Of a DNA stretch of 64,000 bases, positions 11,890 to 23,729 are shown piece by piece. The position numbers and the translations under genes are program-made. Position 1 is the stretch's first letter. The number at the start of each line of letters is the position of its first letter. The notes below the pieces were generated by a model. That model was not told where the DNA came from, made no database searches, and saw only the letters and a program-made list of their open reading frames with translations. Source of the DNA: Hetaerina americana (taxonomy: Eukaryota; Arthropoda; Insecta; Odonata; Calopterygidae); the NCBI GenBank assembly GCA_022747635.1, contig JAKTNV010000011.1, positions 18,435,981 through 18,499,980 of the forward strand, in the 5' to 3' direction.

Positions 11890-12260
11890 TGCATCTCAAA
11901 ATCGCGTGTGTTAAACGTTGTATTGATTAACTGAGTAGGGCCTCAAAGAGGAACTAGGTAGGTTTGGAATCACTCTTGGAGCGAAGGTTAAATTACAGAT
12001 TAAATCTCTTACATAAATTGGAAGAATGTCTCTCTGTAGCAATTATTTTGGAAATGTATTATTGGTCCCATTTGTCCACGGTAGGAGGGACTATGTGAAT
12101 AAATTCACAATGATCAAGTCTAGAACAGAAAGATTTAAGATGTCATTTTTCTAACGAGCGGTAACGGATTAGAATAACACTATCCGACCGCCCTAGAGGG
12201 GAATAGTATTTTTCTTTTTCATTCTTTATGGGCCAGAGTGTTTTCTTTATCACATCTAGC
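11890..12260 (+). repeat. Repeat X, long copy
   Basis: About 300 bp align by eye with 22030-22450: GATCGCGTGTG, GGAATCACTC..GGAG, ATTACAGATTAAATC, CATAAATTGGAA, then the blocks TGTAGAACCGA-like, TTTAAGATGTC and ACGAGCG. No coding potential seen. It begins immediately upstream of the receptor exon ending at 11866. Confidence 0.65.
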
Positions 12261-12309
12261 TTTACGAGGGGTTATTGTAAGATTTTAATCATTTCTAAAA
12301 ATAATCGAG

Positions 12310-12605
12310 TTAGAAACTTAATTTTTATTTGTTATTCTCAAGACTTATCTACATACGATAGTCGTCATATTGAGTTATACGTTTCTTCCGGCGTTTCTTG
12401 ACCATTCGAAGGCCCTCATTGTAACACTCAGCTGATTTCGCCGATAACCATTGTTCCCCCTCTTGAATGTCATTTTTGCTGTCAAATCTCCGAACCCGCA
12501 ATGGTTTTTTTTGAGTTCTGGGAATAAGAAAAAGTCATTTGGGGCTAAATCGGGAGAATAGAGCGTAGCGGGTGTGGCTTAATTTCCAAGTCGCATTGTT
12601 TTTAT
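12310..12605 (-). mobile_element. mariner-like fragment, 3' part
   Basis: Matches the 3' half of the element at 47110-47945 (both carry GAGTTCTGGGAATAAGAAAA, the complement of FFLFPELK coding, followed by GGGGC.AAATC). Only the region after the third catalytic Asp is kept; RTE-A sequence begins at about 12605. Confidence 0.65.
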
Positions 12606-14050
12606 TTGAAATAAAACAAGGCCGTGGAGTAGACAACATTCCTGCGGAAATGCTTGAAGATTTAGAAAAATGTGGTGGGAAGAGACTATATGGATTGATT
12701 CGAAGCATCTATGAGACAGGAATCTGGCCGTAAGACTTCGTGGGATCAATGTTAGTTCCTCTTCAGAAAAAGATAAATGCTACATCATGTAAGGACAGCA
12801 GAACAATAAGTTTGATTTCCCACGCAGCTAAAGTTGTTCTCAGAATCTCAGGAAAAGATGTAGAGCAAGGAAAATGATTACTTACATGATTACAAGAATG
12901 ATCGGTTTGGTTTTAGGAAATAGAGAGAGGCACGCGTGATGCCGTTGCCGTAATGAGATCACCAATCGAGAGAAATATAGAATACAATCAGGATGTATTC
13001 GCCTCTTTCATATATTTCGAAAAGGCTTTTGATAGAGTGAATTGGGAAAAATTCTTAAATATATTGCAGAAAAAAGGAATTGATTGGAGGGAGAGGAGGC
13101 TAATCCGTAACCTGTGCGAGTATTTGTCTCAGACTACTCAGGTGGGAACGCAGAGTCCGAATGGGCGGTGTTAGGGTGATGGGTTGTCCATCATCACCGT
13201 TGCTGTTCAACGCATGTGTGGAGGAAATGGTTACAGAGAAATGAGTACAACTGGAAGTTGGAATGATAGTTGAGGGGTATTCATAAAATCAATTAGGTTT
13301 GCTCTAGTTTGTCAGTCAGCCAAGGAGTTACAGGCATTGCTGAGTGAATTGGAAATTTAATGCTATAGATATGGGATGAAAATCAATATTAATAAGACAA
13401 AGTTAATTCGATTTTCCAGAAAGAAAAAGGCGAATATAAACTTAGAAATAGGAGAGCAAAAACTACAGCAGGTAGAACAGTGTACGTATCTAGGAAGTGT
13501 TTTGGATCAACACGGTCAAAGTAGTAGGGACGTAAGGAGAAGAATTACGCTAGACAAAGAGGCTTTCACAAGGAGGGAGTTGATGACAGGGACGTTGAAT
13601 AAGGATGTTAAGAAAAGACTCGTAAAAACTTTGATATGAAGCGTAGCTATGTACGGTGCGGAAACGTGGTAATTGAAGCAGGAGGATAGATGTAGACTGG
13701 AGGCTTTTGAAATGTGGGTGTGGAGAAGAATGGAAAAGGTGAAATGGACAGAGAAGAAAACAAATGAGGAAGTACTTGGTATGGTGGGCGAAGAGAGGGG
13801 TTTGTTGGGAGAAATCCTATGGAGGCAGGAAAAGTGGATGAAGGGGGTATTGACCGGCAGTGGGATGTTGAAGACTGTAATAGAGGGGAGAATGTTAGGC
13901 AAACGAGGAAAAGGAAGGAACAGGATAGGGATGTTGGGCGGGATGAAGGGAGGAAGGAAGTATCCAGAGATGAAGGAGGACTTGATGTAGAGTAGGTTGC
14001 AGGATTATGTTTTGTTAGCAGTAAAAACATATTTATTAGGTAGTTGTGTC
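12605..14050 (+). mobile_element. RTE-A LINE, 5'-truncated copy with reverse transcriptase
   Basis: Plus strand. Begins at the GRGVDNIPAEML step of the RT N-terminus, then SIERNIEYNQDVFASFIYFE, KAFDRVNWEKFLNIL, MKININKTKLIRFSRKKK, YLGSVLDQHGQSSRDVRRRI, and the C-terminal EAFEMWVWRRMEKVKWTEKK through LGKRGKGRNRIGML. Many frameshifts; the catalytic FADD segment around 13290 is deleted or garbled. The 3' end has the family tail CCTACCTTAACCGGT. Confidence 0.85.
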
Positions 14051-14284
14051 CATCCAAAACCTACCTTAACCGGTGGATTACTTAACAATAACATTAAAAC
14101 TAAATTTTAAGAGAAATTTAATCTCTAATGTTGCATACCTGATTTGTAATCACCTCCTTCCCTACACCCTAACGGTGATATTCAGGGTATTTTGTTGATA
14201 AAATCACTTTTTTCATCATCTCTCTAAGAAAGGGATGTTATAAATGTTAGACAAGATTCGCAGAATTTATAAATTGAGGCGGTG

Positions 14285-14375
14285 ATTTTGATGGTACGGT
14301 TGCTAGTTTACTGGCATCCCAACCATAGGGCTCTGGTTCGAGTCCAGGCTCTGGCGGAAATATATTTACTTACCT
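14285..14375 (+). repeat. tRNA-like sequence, possible SINE head
   Basis: Contains GGTACGGTTGCTAGTTTACTGG with a B-box match CTGGTTCGAGTCCAGG and short inverted pairs consistent with a T arm. It directly abuts an antisense RTE-A tail (14390-14720). No intact cloverleaf. Confidence 0.4.
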
Positions 14376-14389
14376 CTCCTAACAAAACG

Positions 14390-14720
14390 CAACCTGACCT
14401 CCAACACTACAATAAACCTCTCTTCAATTCCACACTTCTCCTTCCTCCTCTCATTCCGTCAAACATCCTTATCTTATTCCTGTCCCTTCTCGCTTGCGTA
14501 ATATTGTCCCCTCTGTCAGTCTTCAACATCGCTGTGTCAATGAAAATACTCAAAATCCATCTTTTCTGTCTCATTTTGGTTTCTCCCAAAAACTTCTCTC
14601 CTACTCCGCTGTACTTAGTACTTCCTCGTTTGTTTTACCTTTATCCATTTCACCTTTCCTAATCTTATCCAAACCCACAATGCAAAAGCCCCAAAAAGCC
14701 CACATTGCAATTTAAACCTA
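14390..14720 (-). mobile_element. RTE-A LINE, 3' fragment
   Basis: Minus-strand reading GETKMRQKRWILSIFI and NKIRMFDGMRGGRRSVELKR corresponds to the RTE-A C-terminus and tail. It is inverted relative to the neighbouring copies. Confidence 0.7.
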
Positions 14721-14879
14721 TCCTTTTTCAGTGATCATGTTTCCTCGCTGTACAAAACCACGATCCATATTAAATTTTAAACGAGCCTTATCTTAACATC
14801 CTTACTCAACGTCCCTAATATCAACTCTGCCCCCTTAGAATAATTGAGTTATGCAAGGAAACCTTTAAGAAGAACCCGA

Positions 14880-15115
14880 AGTTAATTATGTAAAGCTAAA
14901 CCGAAGATGCAAAGAAAATACTAGTGAAAACTTTGATATTGAGGGTTTTATTTGCACGGAATGGAAACTATGTTTCTTGAAACAAGATGATAGGCGTAAA
15001 TTATTGGCTTATAACATGTGGGAATGGAGAATAATGGAGAAAATAAAACTATAAAACTGAAAATAAAATGAAAACGAACAAAGACATGGAAAGCATGTAG
15101 GGGGAGTAGAGAGAT
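14880..15115 (+). mobile_element. RTE-A LINE, short 3' fragment
   Basis: Nucleotide words GAAAATACTAGTGAAAACTTTGATATTGAG, CAAGATGATAGGCGTAAATT and ATGTGGGAATGGAGA match the KKILVKTLI..., KQDDRR and MWVWRR coding of RTE-A. Heavily diverged. Confidence 0.55.
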
Positions 15116-16665
15116 TTTATCAAGAATCGTCCATAAAAGGGTTTAACTTCTCCTCTTAGGTTCCCGTGTACGGTGCTACCAATTCGGGTTTTTTTTCATC
15201 CAATTATATTGGGGTATGATATTATATGACAGTATTTGAATAATCAGAACGAAAAGTCAGCAAGGGTAACGGGTTGAAAAATTCGCGGATTTAAGGGAAA
15301 TCAAATATCGTAATACAAATTCTTATTACGAATGGCCTTAAACCGACGAAGATCAAATTACTTGAGAAGAGGGTAAAAAATGGCTATTTTTGGTGAGATG
15401 TATAAACTTATCTTTATGGTAGAGTTCTGCAAAACCAGAAAAAACTAATCCAATAAAAACTCATGCAATAAAATGTACAAAACAATTCGTTAAAATATGA
15501 AAATTATTCTAGCTTACCAAGACATAGTATAAATCAAGGGATATCCACTTGAATATTCAATTTTAAACGGAAATCATTCCAGACTCTTATTGAAAGAAAT
15601 GAGAATTGATATGAAGAAATATAGATTTGACCACCTTGGTTTGAAGCTTTTCCGAGATAGGTGAACTGTTGCACTTACTCTAGTTTACGAACTCCTATTT
15701 TAAAATATGACTTGGTTTTTCTCTTTCTTGACAACCGCATAACATTTATTTTGTTTATTTTAAAATTTTTTTAGTGCTAGGTGTTGCTGAGAAATTAACC
15801 TTAGATCCATCAAAAGAAACAAGAAACTTAGATCTATCAAAAACCTAACTTGACCACAAGGTTTCTCGTAATAATTATATCAGTTTGATATTAATGATAC
15901 GCACAGCTACGATATTGACGCGAGACGGACGAGCAAAGGACGCGCCGTCTAATATGGAATTTTATAACTGGATATGCGGTATTTTTATAAAAATGTAAGG
16001 TATAATTAAGGGATCTGAATGAAATATTTTGACGTTATGTATTTCTATTCCTCCGGAAAATGTGGGAGGTAGTGCTAACACTGTGAACGTTTTAACTACA
16101 CCCGGCGGTGCCTTTTTCCAAGGAATTTATTTCTCGTATCATTCAAATATGCAATCTAAATTTAATTTAATTGCTCAGGTTTTTACAATGACTTTGTCTC
16201 TTGAAACCACAATACTCATGTTGGGTATTATTGGAGAGTTTAAAACGCAGCTTCCCAAATTTTGGCTCCCGGATAACTTCTTAATCGACCATGCAAGCTC
16301 ATTTCTTAAGTAAACGTACTTACTGCGGACTGTGTTGAGAAAAGGGATCGATTGCGCTGGAAGAGTGATTGGGAGGACCGTATTTGAACGTTTTGCCCTG
16401 ATTTTAATATGTTTGATGGATTTTTCTACGTTTGAGGGGATTTTATTTTTTAGTTTTTCCCCGTCATCCTTTAAAAAAATTGAAGAAAATTCACGAAATA
16501 TTGAAATAAACGTTAATGGTGTAGGAGAGGATTCAAATTTTAAGGGGAGTCGCCATAAAACCTAAATTGAGTAATTTTTAAATCTTTTCTAAAAACATCC
16601 AACGGAATACCGTTAAAACACCTTACCATGCTTCTTGGTTTACGTAGAATTTTAAGCCAAGACAT
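15115..16665. other. Receptor intron, nothing recognised
   Basis: AT-rich. A 94-codon plus ORF (16029-16313) and a 77-codon plus ORF (16332-16565) show no motif I can name and no splice context. Confidence 0.4.
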
Positions 16666-16669
16666 ATTA

Positions 16670-16990
16670 TGGGACGACATAACCCTAAATTTGTAGATTG
16701 ATAACTTTTTGAGGTGGGGGTGTGGAATAAGATGGAAAAAGTGAAATGGATGGAGAGGAAAACAAACGAAGAAGTGCTAGTTATGGTGAAAGGGGAGGAA
16801 AGAGAGGTTCGTTGGGAGAAATCCAAAAGAGGCAGGAAAGGTGGATGTTGAGCCTAATGACTGCCGATGGGTTGCTTCTGAAGACTGGGAGATGGGAGCA
16901 TGTTGTCCAAGTAGAGACAGGAAAAGAATAGGTACATTCGACGGGATGAATGAAGGTAGGAAATATTTGAGTTGAAGGACGTACAATTGC
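16670..16990 (+). mobile_element. RTE-A LINE, 3' fragment
   Basis: WMERKTNEEVLVMVKGEE, EIQKRQERWM and DGMNEGRKYLS-type coding in broken frames, matching the RTE-A C-terminus. Confidence 0.7.
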
Positions 16991-17270
16991 GAAATAGTTT
17001 TTAATGTATTTATATTCTGTTTTATTGGTTGGGACTTGGAAATGTTTCAGAGTTCAGTTCTATCAAAAAAATACCTTAACAGATATATTACTCCAATTAA
17101 TATTCACCCTCGAGAATCACACACAAACACACACGCAAACACACCCCCACTTACTGAATGCCTGTCAGATTATTAATTCTCCATTCCCATTCCCTTTAAC
17201 CCTTAGCAGTTTCGCTTCCTCCCAAAATATTTCTGTTTTCTTAGTCTACCTAAAATTAACGTCGCCTTAC

Positions 17271-17391
17271 AGGAGATGTACGGAGCTCCGACAGGATCAC
17301 TGTTGTGCTCGAGATGATGGTTAAACTGTTCCTTGCGGCGATCGTCATGATGAGAGTCCGATGGAGGATCACCGGCATCACTCGCAGTTTC
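17271..17391 (-). CDS. Pdfr: Receptor exon: intracellular loop 1 and TM2
   Basis: Acceptor ttttcatag and donor GTAAGG flank 121 nt (1 nt + 40 codons, ending in phase 0). The split codon AG+G restores Arg. The product starts KLRVMPVILHRTLIMTIAAR and goes on through NSLTIISSTTVILSEL. The KLRV...H...L pattern is the class B loop 1/TM2 signature; the HR(N/T)LI...RN...VIL form is the one I associate with PDF receptors. No frameshift or stop is present. Confidence 0.88.
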
Positions 17392-17639
17392 CTATGAAAA
17401 TGGAATAATGGAGAAATGCTCAGTGCACTAAATGAGGTTCGTGGTGACAGCTTAACGTAGTTTTAAGCCCAACATGTCTGATAAGGAGATCAGATAAAGG
17501 GAGCTAAAGGAATTCATTCCAAATCCAGATTGCCAGAGAATATTGTTATTTTTTGGGAAAAATGCTTTATACTGTGCCAGAAAAGTTAAAACATGAATTA
17601 CATCAGGCTGTTTAGTGTATCACTAGTGGTTTTTAATTG

Positions 17640-18385
17640 GCATGACCCAGGAAACATTTACGGCGACATGGGAAAGGATTAACCTAGGAATAAACGTGGG
17701 TGGCGAGTTGATTAAATCAGTTAAGTTCGCAGATTATCAAGGAATAGTGAGTCAGAGAGCCAGTTGTTTCATGGATTGTAGTTATTACTACGTGCTTACA
17801 TTACATGAGCAATGGAAGAATGATGGAATAAAGATATTTACAAGAAGGAAGAAAGCTAAATTAACATTAAAGTCGAAGGGAATAATATAGAGCTGGTGGA
17901 ACAGGGGTTGGGGCATTAGGGGAATAACTCCGTGAGCAAAAGAAGTATTTGCGCGAAAAAAAGGATTCAGGGCTTGTATTCTTAAGATTAGTAAGGACTT
18001 GTTATGGAGAAGAGTAGCTCTGTATAGATCCATTACCTGATCTTTGCGGCAAGAGTATGGACGTAGATGAGAGGCGAGATGTGGGTGTGGTGAAAAATTA
18101 AGAAAATAAGTTGGGCAGAAAGGGAGACCACCCCCAAATTTTAATTGTGCTGGCTGAAAAGAGGAAGTTGCTGGGGGAACCCGAGAAAGACAGAGAGAGA
18201 CTGATTGGAGGAAATATGCGGAGAGGTATCTAGAGGGATGCTGAAGGCCGTGATGGAAGGGAAAACGTCGAGTAAACGGGGTAGAGCATGGAAGAGAGTA
18301 ACCTTTTAAGACAGCATATGAGCTGGCATAAATGATGTAGGCTAATGAAGAAATGAAGACGAAAATAATGTAGGGCAAACAAGAA
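17640..18385 (+). mobile_element. RTE-A LINE, RT palm to 3' end, degraded
   Basis: Opens with INLGINVGGELIKSVKFADY, the RT palm region. The catalytic FADD reads FADY here. It then continues in broken frames to the C-terminus (AAGAGGAAGTTGCTGGGGGAA and the tail). It lies just outside the receptor exon at 17271-17391. Confidence 0.65.
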
Positions 18386-18915
18386 AACTTTTCCGTGATA
18401 CAAGAAGATAATAACTATGATTACCCAGTTGCATGAAAATAGACAGTTGTATTTTTACTAAGGGCATTACTAAATACTTGCACTCTCCGAACACAACCTT
18501 ACTTACACGTAATATTTAGATGCCAAAATAAGACTCTTTACAAGCATGGACACACGAGCGATATTCATGGGTAAATCGAGGGATGAACACAATTAGTGGT
18601 ATCCTGGGAAAATATGAACGGATAGAATTTAACTGAAAAATTAAATAAAAAGATGCTCTTTGTCATGAAATTAAGCACAAATCAAGAATTATATGTATTT
18701 GGACCTCTACAATTTAGATATCTGTATTGAATAACTAGATAACATATAGTTATCACAAGAATTAAAACCTTTTCGATACGAAAGGCGCCGAATATATTTT
18801 GCGTGAGAAAACCTCCCCCTTTTTCCATTTCGCTTTAATAAAGCCCTTCGTTTTTCAGCACTCTCTGAGTATAATAAGTGTGACCTAACTAAGAAACAAA
18901 CACTGTTGTGGTGAT
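18385..18915. other. Receptor intron, nothing recognised
   Basis: No coding or repeat pattern recognised between the RTE-A fragment and the mariner terminus at 18920. Confidence 0.4.
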
Positions 18916-18919
18916 AATA

Positions 18920-19420
18920 CGAGGGCGATTCGAAAAATAAGTTCACCGTATTTTTTTTCATGGAAATTCAAATTTATTCTCAACTTTTGTGTGCTTCGTA
19001 GGAAAGGCTGAATATTTAGCTATTTTTCTACATAGTCGCCTTGACGATCAATCACTTTTTGCATCCTTGTAACCAGCTAATTAATACCAGCATCGTACCT
19101 TTCTCCCGCCGCGTCACGAAGCCAACTGACGACTGCTTCTTGCACTTCCTCGTCTGAGTTGAATTTCTGTCCTCCAAGGTGTTTTCTGAGAGCGGGAAAC
19201 AAGTGGTAGTCGCTGGGGGCAACGTTCGGGCTGTAAGGAGGGTGGTCGATGATATCCCAGCCGAATTCATTGAGTAGGGTGGTCGTTTGATGTGACACAT
19301 GTGGATGTGCATTGCCATGATGCAAACACACTCCTTTGGTGAGACACCTTGTTGTAACCGAGGACCTACGACACAATATTCTGCTCGGAGAAGTTGCCAC
19401 TCTGTTCATTAAGGCCTTTA
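18920..19420 (-). mobile_element. mariner-like element, C-terminal half
   Basis: Begins with a mariner-style terminus ACGAGGGCGATTCGAAAAAT. The minus ORF (19077-19409) reads CLHHGNAHPHVSHQTTTLL, DHPPYSPNVAPSDYHLFPAL and EVQEAVVSWLRDAAGERYDA. The second catalytic position is Gly (HHGN, normally HHDN); the third Asp (PSDYHLF) is kept. The N-terminal half is missing, replaced by diverged sequence up to 19610. Confidence 0.8.
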
Positions 19421-19609
19421 TTCATCTCATGAAGGGTAATTTTCCGGTTATTGCGCACCATCTCGTCAATTGGAGCCACCGTTGATTCTTGCAAACTCGG
19501 CCGCCCCGACCGATGCTCATCGTGGACGTTTTACCGGCCATCAAAAAACTCCCTGCATCACTTCTGCACGTTTTTGATATCCATACACTTCTCACCGTAC
19601 ACTTTCACT

Positions 19610-19780
19610 AAATAGCGATGAATTTATATCGGAGAAGCAGCCGTCAGTTGGCTTTGCGACGCGGCGGGAGAAAGGTACGACACCGGTATTAAAAAGCTGC
19701 TTACTAGGATGCAAAAAGTGATCGTCAAGGCGACTATGCAGAAATATAGCTAAATTATTTTCGAAAAAGGAAACCTGCGG
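19610..19780 (+). mobile_element. Inverted C-terminal piece of the same mariner family
   Basis: Plus-strand sequence encodes AAVSWLCDAAGERYDTGI-like residues and LLTRMQKVIVKATMQKY in the opposite orientation to the copy at 18920-19420. It ends near TAAATTATTTTCGAAAAAGG. Confidence 0.65.
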
Positions 19781-20008
19781 ACTGATAAAAACACATTAGA
19801 GAAATAATATTAGTGGTTGGACAAAAAGAGAAATATCTTTAACTAAGTTTGATGGCTTTTCTTCGTTCTTTTTTGTGTGGAATTAAATCTTGATTTGCAT
19901 GGAAAAATTTAATTCACTTACACTTATGGAGGGAAAGTTTCTAATAAGAACAGATTTCGACTCGAACGTTGACGTGTTTGTGCGTATTTGCTCATTGGGG
20001 AAAATTAC

Positions 20009-20177
20009 CTGTAGCTGAAGAATATGACCAATGCAGGAATGGTTGTTATCAGCGAAATGGCGAGGACGATCACGTGGTACACTGTTCGCATTCTTGTTTG
20101 TGGAGCCACGGAGCAAGTTGAATAATCAGTTTTGTCCCTCCAAGTACCATTCGCGAAGCACTCCTTAGTTTGGTGGT
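20009..20177 (-). CDS. Pdfr: Receptor exon: end of hormone-receptor domain plus TM1
   Basis: Acceptor tttccttttctag and donor GTAATT (CAG before it) flank 169 nt in phases 2 and 2. The split codon C+AC gives His. The product continues the ectodomain with TKECFANGTWRD and DYSTC, the last two conserved cysteines and the NGTW signature. It then enters TM1 (YHVIVLAISLITTIPALVIF) and ends at FSYR, the start of intracellular loop 1. The exon boundary near the end of TM1 matches usual class B gene structure. Confidence 0.92.
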
Positions 20178-20519
20178 CTAGAAAAGGAAATAAAAAATTG
20201 TTCTCTCGCAAATCTTGCTGGCGAAAATTTTTTTAGAATAAAAAAATTTGCGAAATAATGGCAAGGGAGAGAAAAACATCACCTATTACAGTAAAGAATC
20301 AATTATTCTAATAAACTGTGATTTGTAGGAGAACTCTTGAAGTTAATTCTAAAAGAAGTTGTTCGAGGCCATTGAATTTCGCACTAGTAGTTCACTGAAA
20401 AAATGGTGCACTTTTAATAATTACTTTTGCAGAAATAATCCGAGATTATCGAATTTTGCAGCAGCAATATTGTAAAAACCGTGTGCTCAGCTATCAGCAT
20501 AGATCATAATTATTACTAT

Positions 20520-21210
20520 TATTATTGAAAGGTTATGCGATTTTATAGACATAAAAAGGCTGAGCTAAACATTAAAATGGGAGGGCAAAAACTAGAGCAG
20601 GTAGAACAGTTTACGTATCTCGGAAGTGTTTTGGATCAACACGGTAAAAGCAGTAGGTACGTAATGAGAAGAATTGCGCTAGGCAAAGAGGATTTCACAA
20701 GGCGGAGGGAGTTGGTGACAGGGACGTTGAGGAAGGATGTTAAGAAAAGACTCGTAAAAACTTTGATGTGGAGGGTAGCTATGTACGGCGCGGAAACGTG
20801 GTTATTGAAGCAGGAGGATATACGTAGGTTGGAGACTTTTGAAATGTGGGTGTGGATAAGAATGAAGAAAGTGAAATGGACCGAGAAGAAAAAAAATGAG
20901 GAAGTACTTGGTATGGTGGGCGAAGAGAGGGGTTTGTTGGGAGAAATCCTATGGAGGCAGGAAAAATGGTTGAAGGACGTATTGATCGGCAGTGGGGTGT
21001 TGAAGACTGTAATAGAGGGAAGAATGTTTGGCAAACGAGGAAAAGGAAGGAACAGGATAGGGATGTTGGACGGGATGAAGGGAGGAAGAAAGTACTCAGA
21101 GATGAAGAGGGACCTGATGTAGAGTAGGATTCTGGATTTTGTGTTTTGTTAGAAGTCAAAAAATATTTATTTGGTCGCTGTGTCCATCCAAAAACCTACC
21201 ATAACCGGTA
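20520..21210 (+). mobile_element. RTE-A LINE, intact C-terminal domain
   Basis: An uninterrupted 195-codon ORF (20535-21122) spans the region after the RT palm: QKLEQVEQFTYLGSVLDQHG, LVKTLMWRVAMYGAETWLLK, FEMWVWIRMKKVKWTEKKK, MLDGMKGGRKYSEMKRDLM. This layout is characteristic of RTE/BovB-type elements. It is 5'-truncated at about 20520 and ends in the family 3' tail (CCTACCATAACCGGTAGATT). The best local reference for this domain. Confidence 0.85.
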
Positions 21211-21299
21211 GATTACCTAATAAATAAATATTGGTATTCTAGCGGTTGAGGCAGGTTTTGGATGGGTACATTCTATACAACGGTACAGCGATACATTAC

Positions 21300-21475
21300 C
21301 TTGCCTCTCCTAACAAAACACATCGTGACATCCGGCACTACAGTAAGCCCTTCTTCAATTCCGTATATTTCCTTCCTCCCTTCATTCTGTCCAACGTGCC
21401 TACCCTATTCTTTACCTTTCCTCGCTTGCCTAACGGTCTCTTTTCTAGCTAATACAGTCTTCACAAGTGTCGTGA
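21300..21475 (-). mobile_element. RTE-A LINE, 3' tail fragment
   Basis: Reverse complement carries the RTE-A end (GAAGGGAGGAAGGAAATATA, TTTTGTTAGGAGAGG) only about 90 bp beyond the sense copy. The pair forms an inverted arrangement. Confidence 0.6.
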
Positions 21476-21483
21476 AGTGACGA

Positions 21484-22089
21484 TCACCAATCTACTAGAT
21501 CATTGCGAACATGATGAGGTCCAATTTCGAGAAAAGTTTTCTTGCAGAGATGCCCCGGAGTAAATTCTGCTGCCGATAGCCCGTTTATACGAAGAGACAA
21601 GGCACCATCATGAGATAAATCCATTTCTGCCCTACAAGCACTTTTAGCTACTTTGTGGAACCTGGCTACCTGAAACAAATTCCAGGACTTCTCATATTCA
21701 ACGAGATTTGCAATAAAATACTTTATCGAAGTTAGCGCCCAATATAGGCAATGTTATCGGCTCTCGAACGCAAAAGTCAGTCTTCGTTGAAATCTATTGA
21801 GTGGAAAAGAGTGTCGGAAGGATTTTTTACTCTTAATCAATATTATCATTGCATCGGTGATTTAATGACTGCGAATTCCGTACCAACAGTTTTCCTCGCC
21901 GCATTATTTAATCAAAACCATCACCGGTTCCCTCGTCCACGGATTCCGCTCTTCTTTTCAAAAAAAACCTCGTCAAAGAGCACAGTTGTCGCAAGAATTG
22001 ATCACGTGACGCGATACTGCCGAATTAAGATCGCGTGTGACGAAGAGGAGCTTGTAATTCGTTGTTATGACAAACTGAGTGGCGTATGA
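21484..22089. other. Two unassigned ORFs in a receptor intron
   Basis: Minus 21484-21678 (FQVARFHKVAKSACRAEM..., preceded by a plausible acceptor tttgtttcag) and plus 21751-22089 (112 codons from an ATG). Neither matches a family I recognise. Neither can be an exon of the receptor, because the exons on either side already join in phase to a continuous conserved domain. The plus ORF runs into repeat X. Confidence 0.25.
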
Positions 22090-22450
22090 CGATTATTGGA
22101 GGGACCAAGTTGGGAATCACTCAAGGAGATCACATTACAGATTGAATCCCTTGCATAAATTGGAAGCAGGTCCATTTAGCCTTGGTGTTGAAAATGTAAC
22201 ATTAGCCCCATATTACTACGGAGGGATCATGTAAATAAAATGAAAGGATTTAAGTGTAGAACCGACTGATTTAAAATGTCTTTTTTCCCACGAGCGATAT
22301 GCGAACAGAATAACTGCATCTGGGGAAAAATTATTTTGTGTCAAAAGTAATCAGCCCATGCCACACACCCTTTGATGTATTTTCCTTTTTTCATCCTTAG
22401 TAACCTAGAGTGTTGTCTTTATCTCATCTAAATTTAGTTTATTATCCTTC
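22030..22450 (+). repeat. Repeat X, long copy
   Basis: Aligns by eye with 11890-12260 over about 300 bp and with the 8140-8235 core. Conserved words: GGAATCACTC, ATTACAGATTGAATCCCTTG, CATAAATTGGAAG, CACGAGCG. Unknown origin. Confidence 0.65.
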
Positions 22451-22689
22451 TTGTATCTAAAATCTCTTCCTCCTATGATTAGATAAGTATATCTCACTTA
22501 GATATCGTAATGTAAGTGCCTGTAGTTGACATGAATTATGTTATTTGAATTATTTTACTTATTATTTAAATTAAAAATTTAGAAAATTTTAATTTACAAT
22601 GTTTCATGCCTGGTGTTGACTCACTCCTTATCACACACCGTAACCATTCCCTTTTCCTAACCATTTAAAAACCGTACCGCTCATTTATC

Positions 22690-22765
22690 CCTTACCCATC
22701 CCACCTGGTGCTTGCACCCCCCGCCACATAACGTTTTGGTGTATCGCGGGATATTCAAGTAGATG
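22690..22765 (+). repeat. LINE-C 3' tail, solo
   Basis: Inverse of the tail at 54590-54660: GGTGCTTGCACCCCCCGCCA, then TTTTGGTGTATCGCGGGATA and GTAGATG. It marks the end of a plus-strand LINE-C whose body is not recognisable. Confidence 0.55.
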
Positions 22766-22769
22766 TCCT

Positions 22770-23725
22770 CCGCTGCGCGTTACCTTGTCCGTTACTTGAA
22801 CTGCGTTACTTCGTCATGCTGCATCATTCAAGTCACATAAGGGTATTTGATGAACGTAATTTTTGTCTCTGTTCGATCTAAATTTCCCGGTGCAAACTTC
22901 CCTCATGGGTGTAAATCAATCCCCTTTCTCCATTTTACAGGATGAGCCGTTTATTTAAACGTTCGACTTGGAAGCAATGTGGAAAAATTCTGGAGACAAA
23001 TGCGGTGGAGGTGATAAGGGGGAATGAATGTGATGCCCACGATCTTCATCATTGGTCGTGTCGCTAAGGGCAAGGGGGCGATCAAGAAATAAAAAAATGA
23101 AAGTCTATATTTTTTATTGCAGAATTCGATGGAGTGTTCAATATTTAGGAAAACGATTACAGGTTGCCAATGCTCAAAATTTAATATTTATGGAGATTTT
23201 CTTGGAAAAACTTGGCACTTTGGCTAGGAGGAGGAAGGATCTTAGACATTTGTCATTAGCAGAGTGGGTTTTAGACGGGGAAAGACCGTCATTCGCTCTT
23301 TCAAAGTGAGCCTTGAGGAAAGTGGAGAAATTGCTTTCCGACCAGGGAAAGACACCCCTTGTCCTTTCTGTTGCACTATAGAACCAAATGGGTAGTACCA
23401 GAACGTTTCCGTAATTAATAAATATTGTGCATTGGCATTATAAAATATAGAGAATTGACCTGAAATTTTTTTACTTAAAATTGAATGCTCAATCGAATCC
23501 GAAAATAAAAAAAATCCGTTAATATACCGTTTCATTTTTTTAAGTCGTGACTGTCACCTTGCCATAAAGTTAATATCTCGACATTACATTAATTCCTCCT
23601 CTTAACCCTACCATTTTTATCTTATGTGTTTTTCGATATATCCCATAGTTTTTGAAGATACTCATGATCTCAAATGGAATTAAAATTACAATATTCACTA
23701 TCATCATCAGTATTTCCAACCTTGT
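22770..23725. other. Receptor intron, nothing recognised
   Basis: No host exon or transposon coding recognised; scattered short ORFs only. Confidence 0.4.
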
Positions 23726-23729
23726 ATTG

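Noticed and set aside
11631..11894. Second minus ORF over the TM3 exon (Arg/His-rich)
   Set aside because: Wrong frame; the overlapping frame encodes the conserved receptor segment and fits the splice phases.
13516..14057. Minus ORFs of 128 and 136 codons rich in Ser and Pro
   Set aside because: Antisense reading of the RTE-A C-terminal domain; the same artefact appears at 20636-21159 and 30954-31286.
21484..21678. Minus ORF with a plausible acceptor as an extra receptor exon
   Set aside because: It lies between exons 26810 and 20177, which already join in phase within the conserved hormone-receptor domain; it ends in a stop with no donor.
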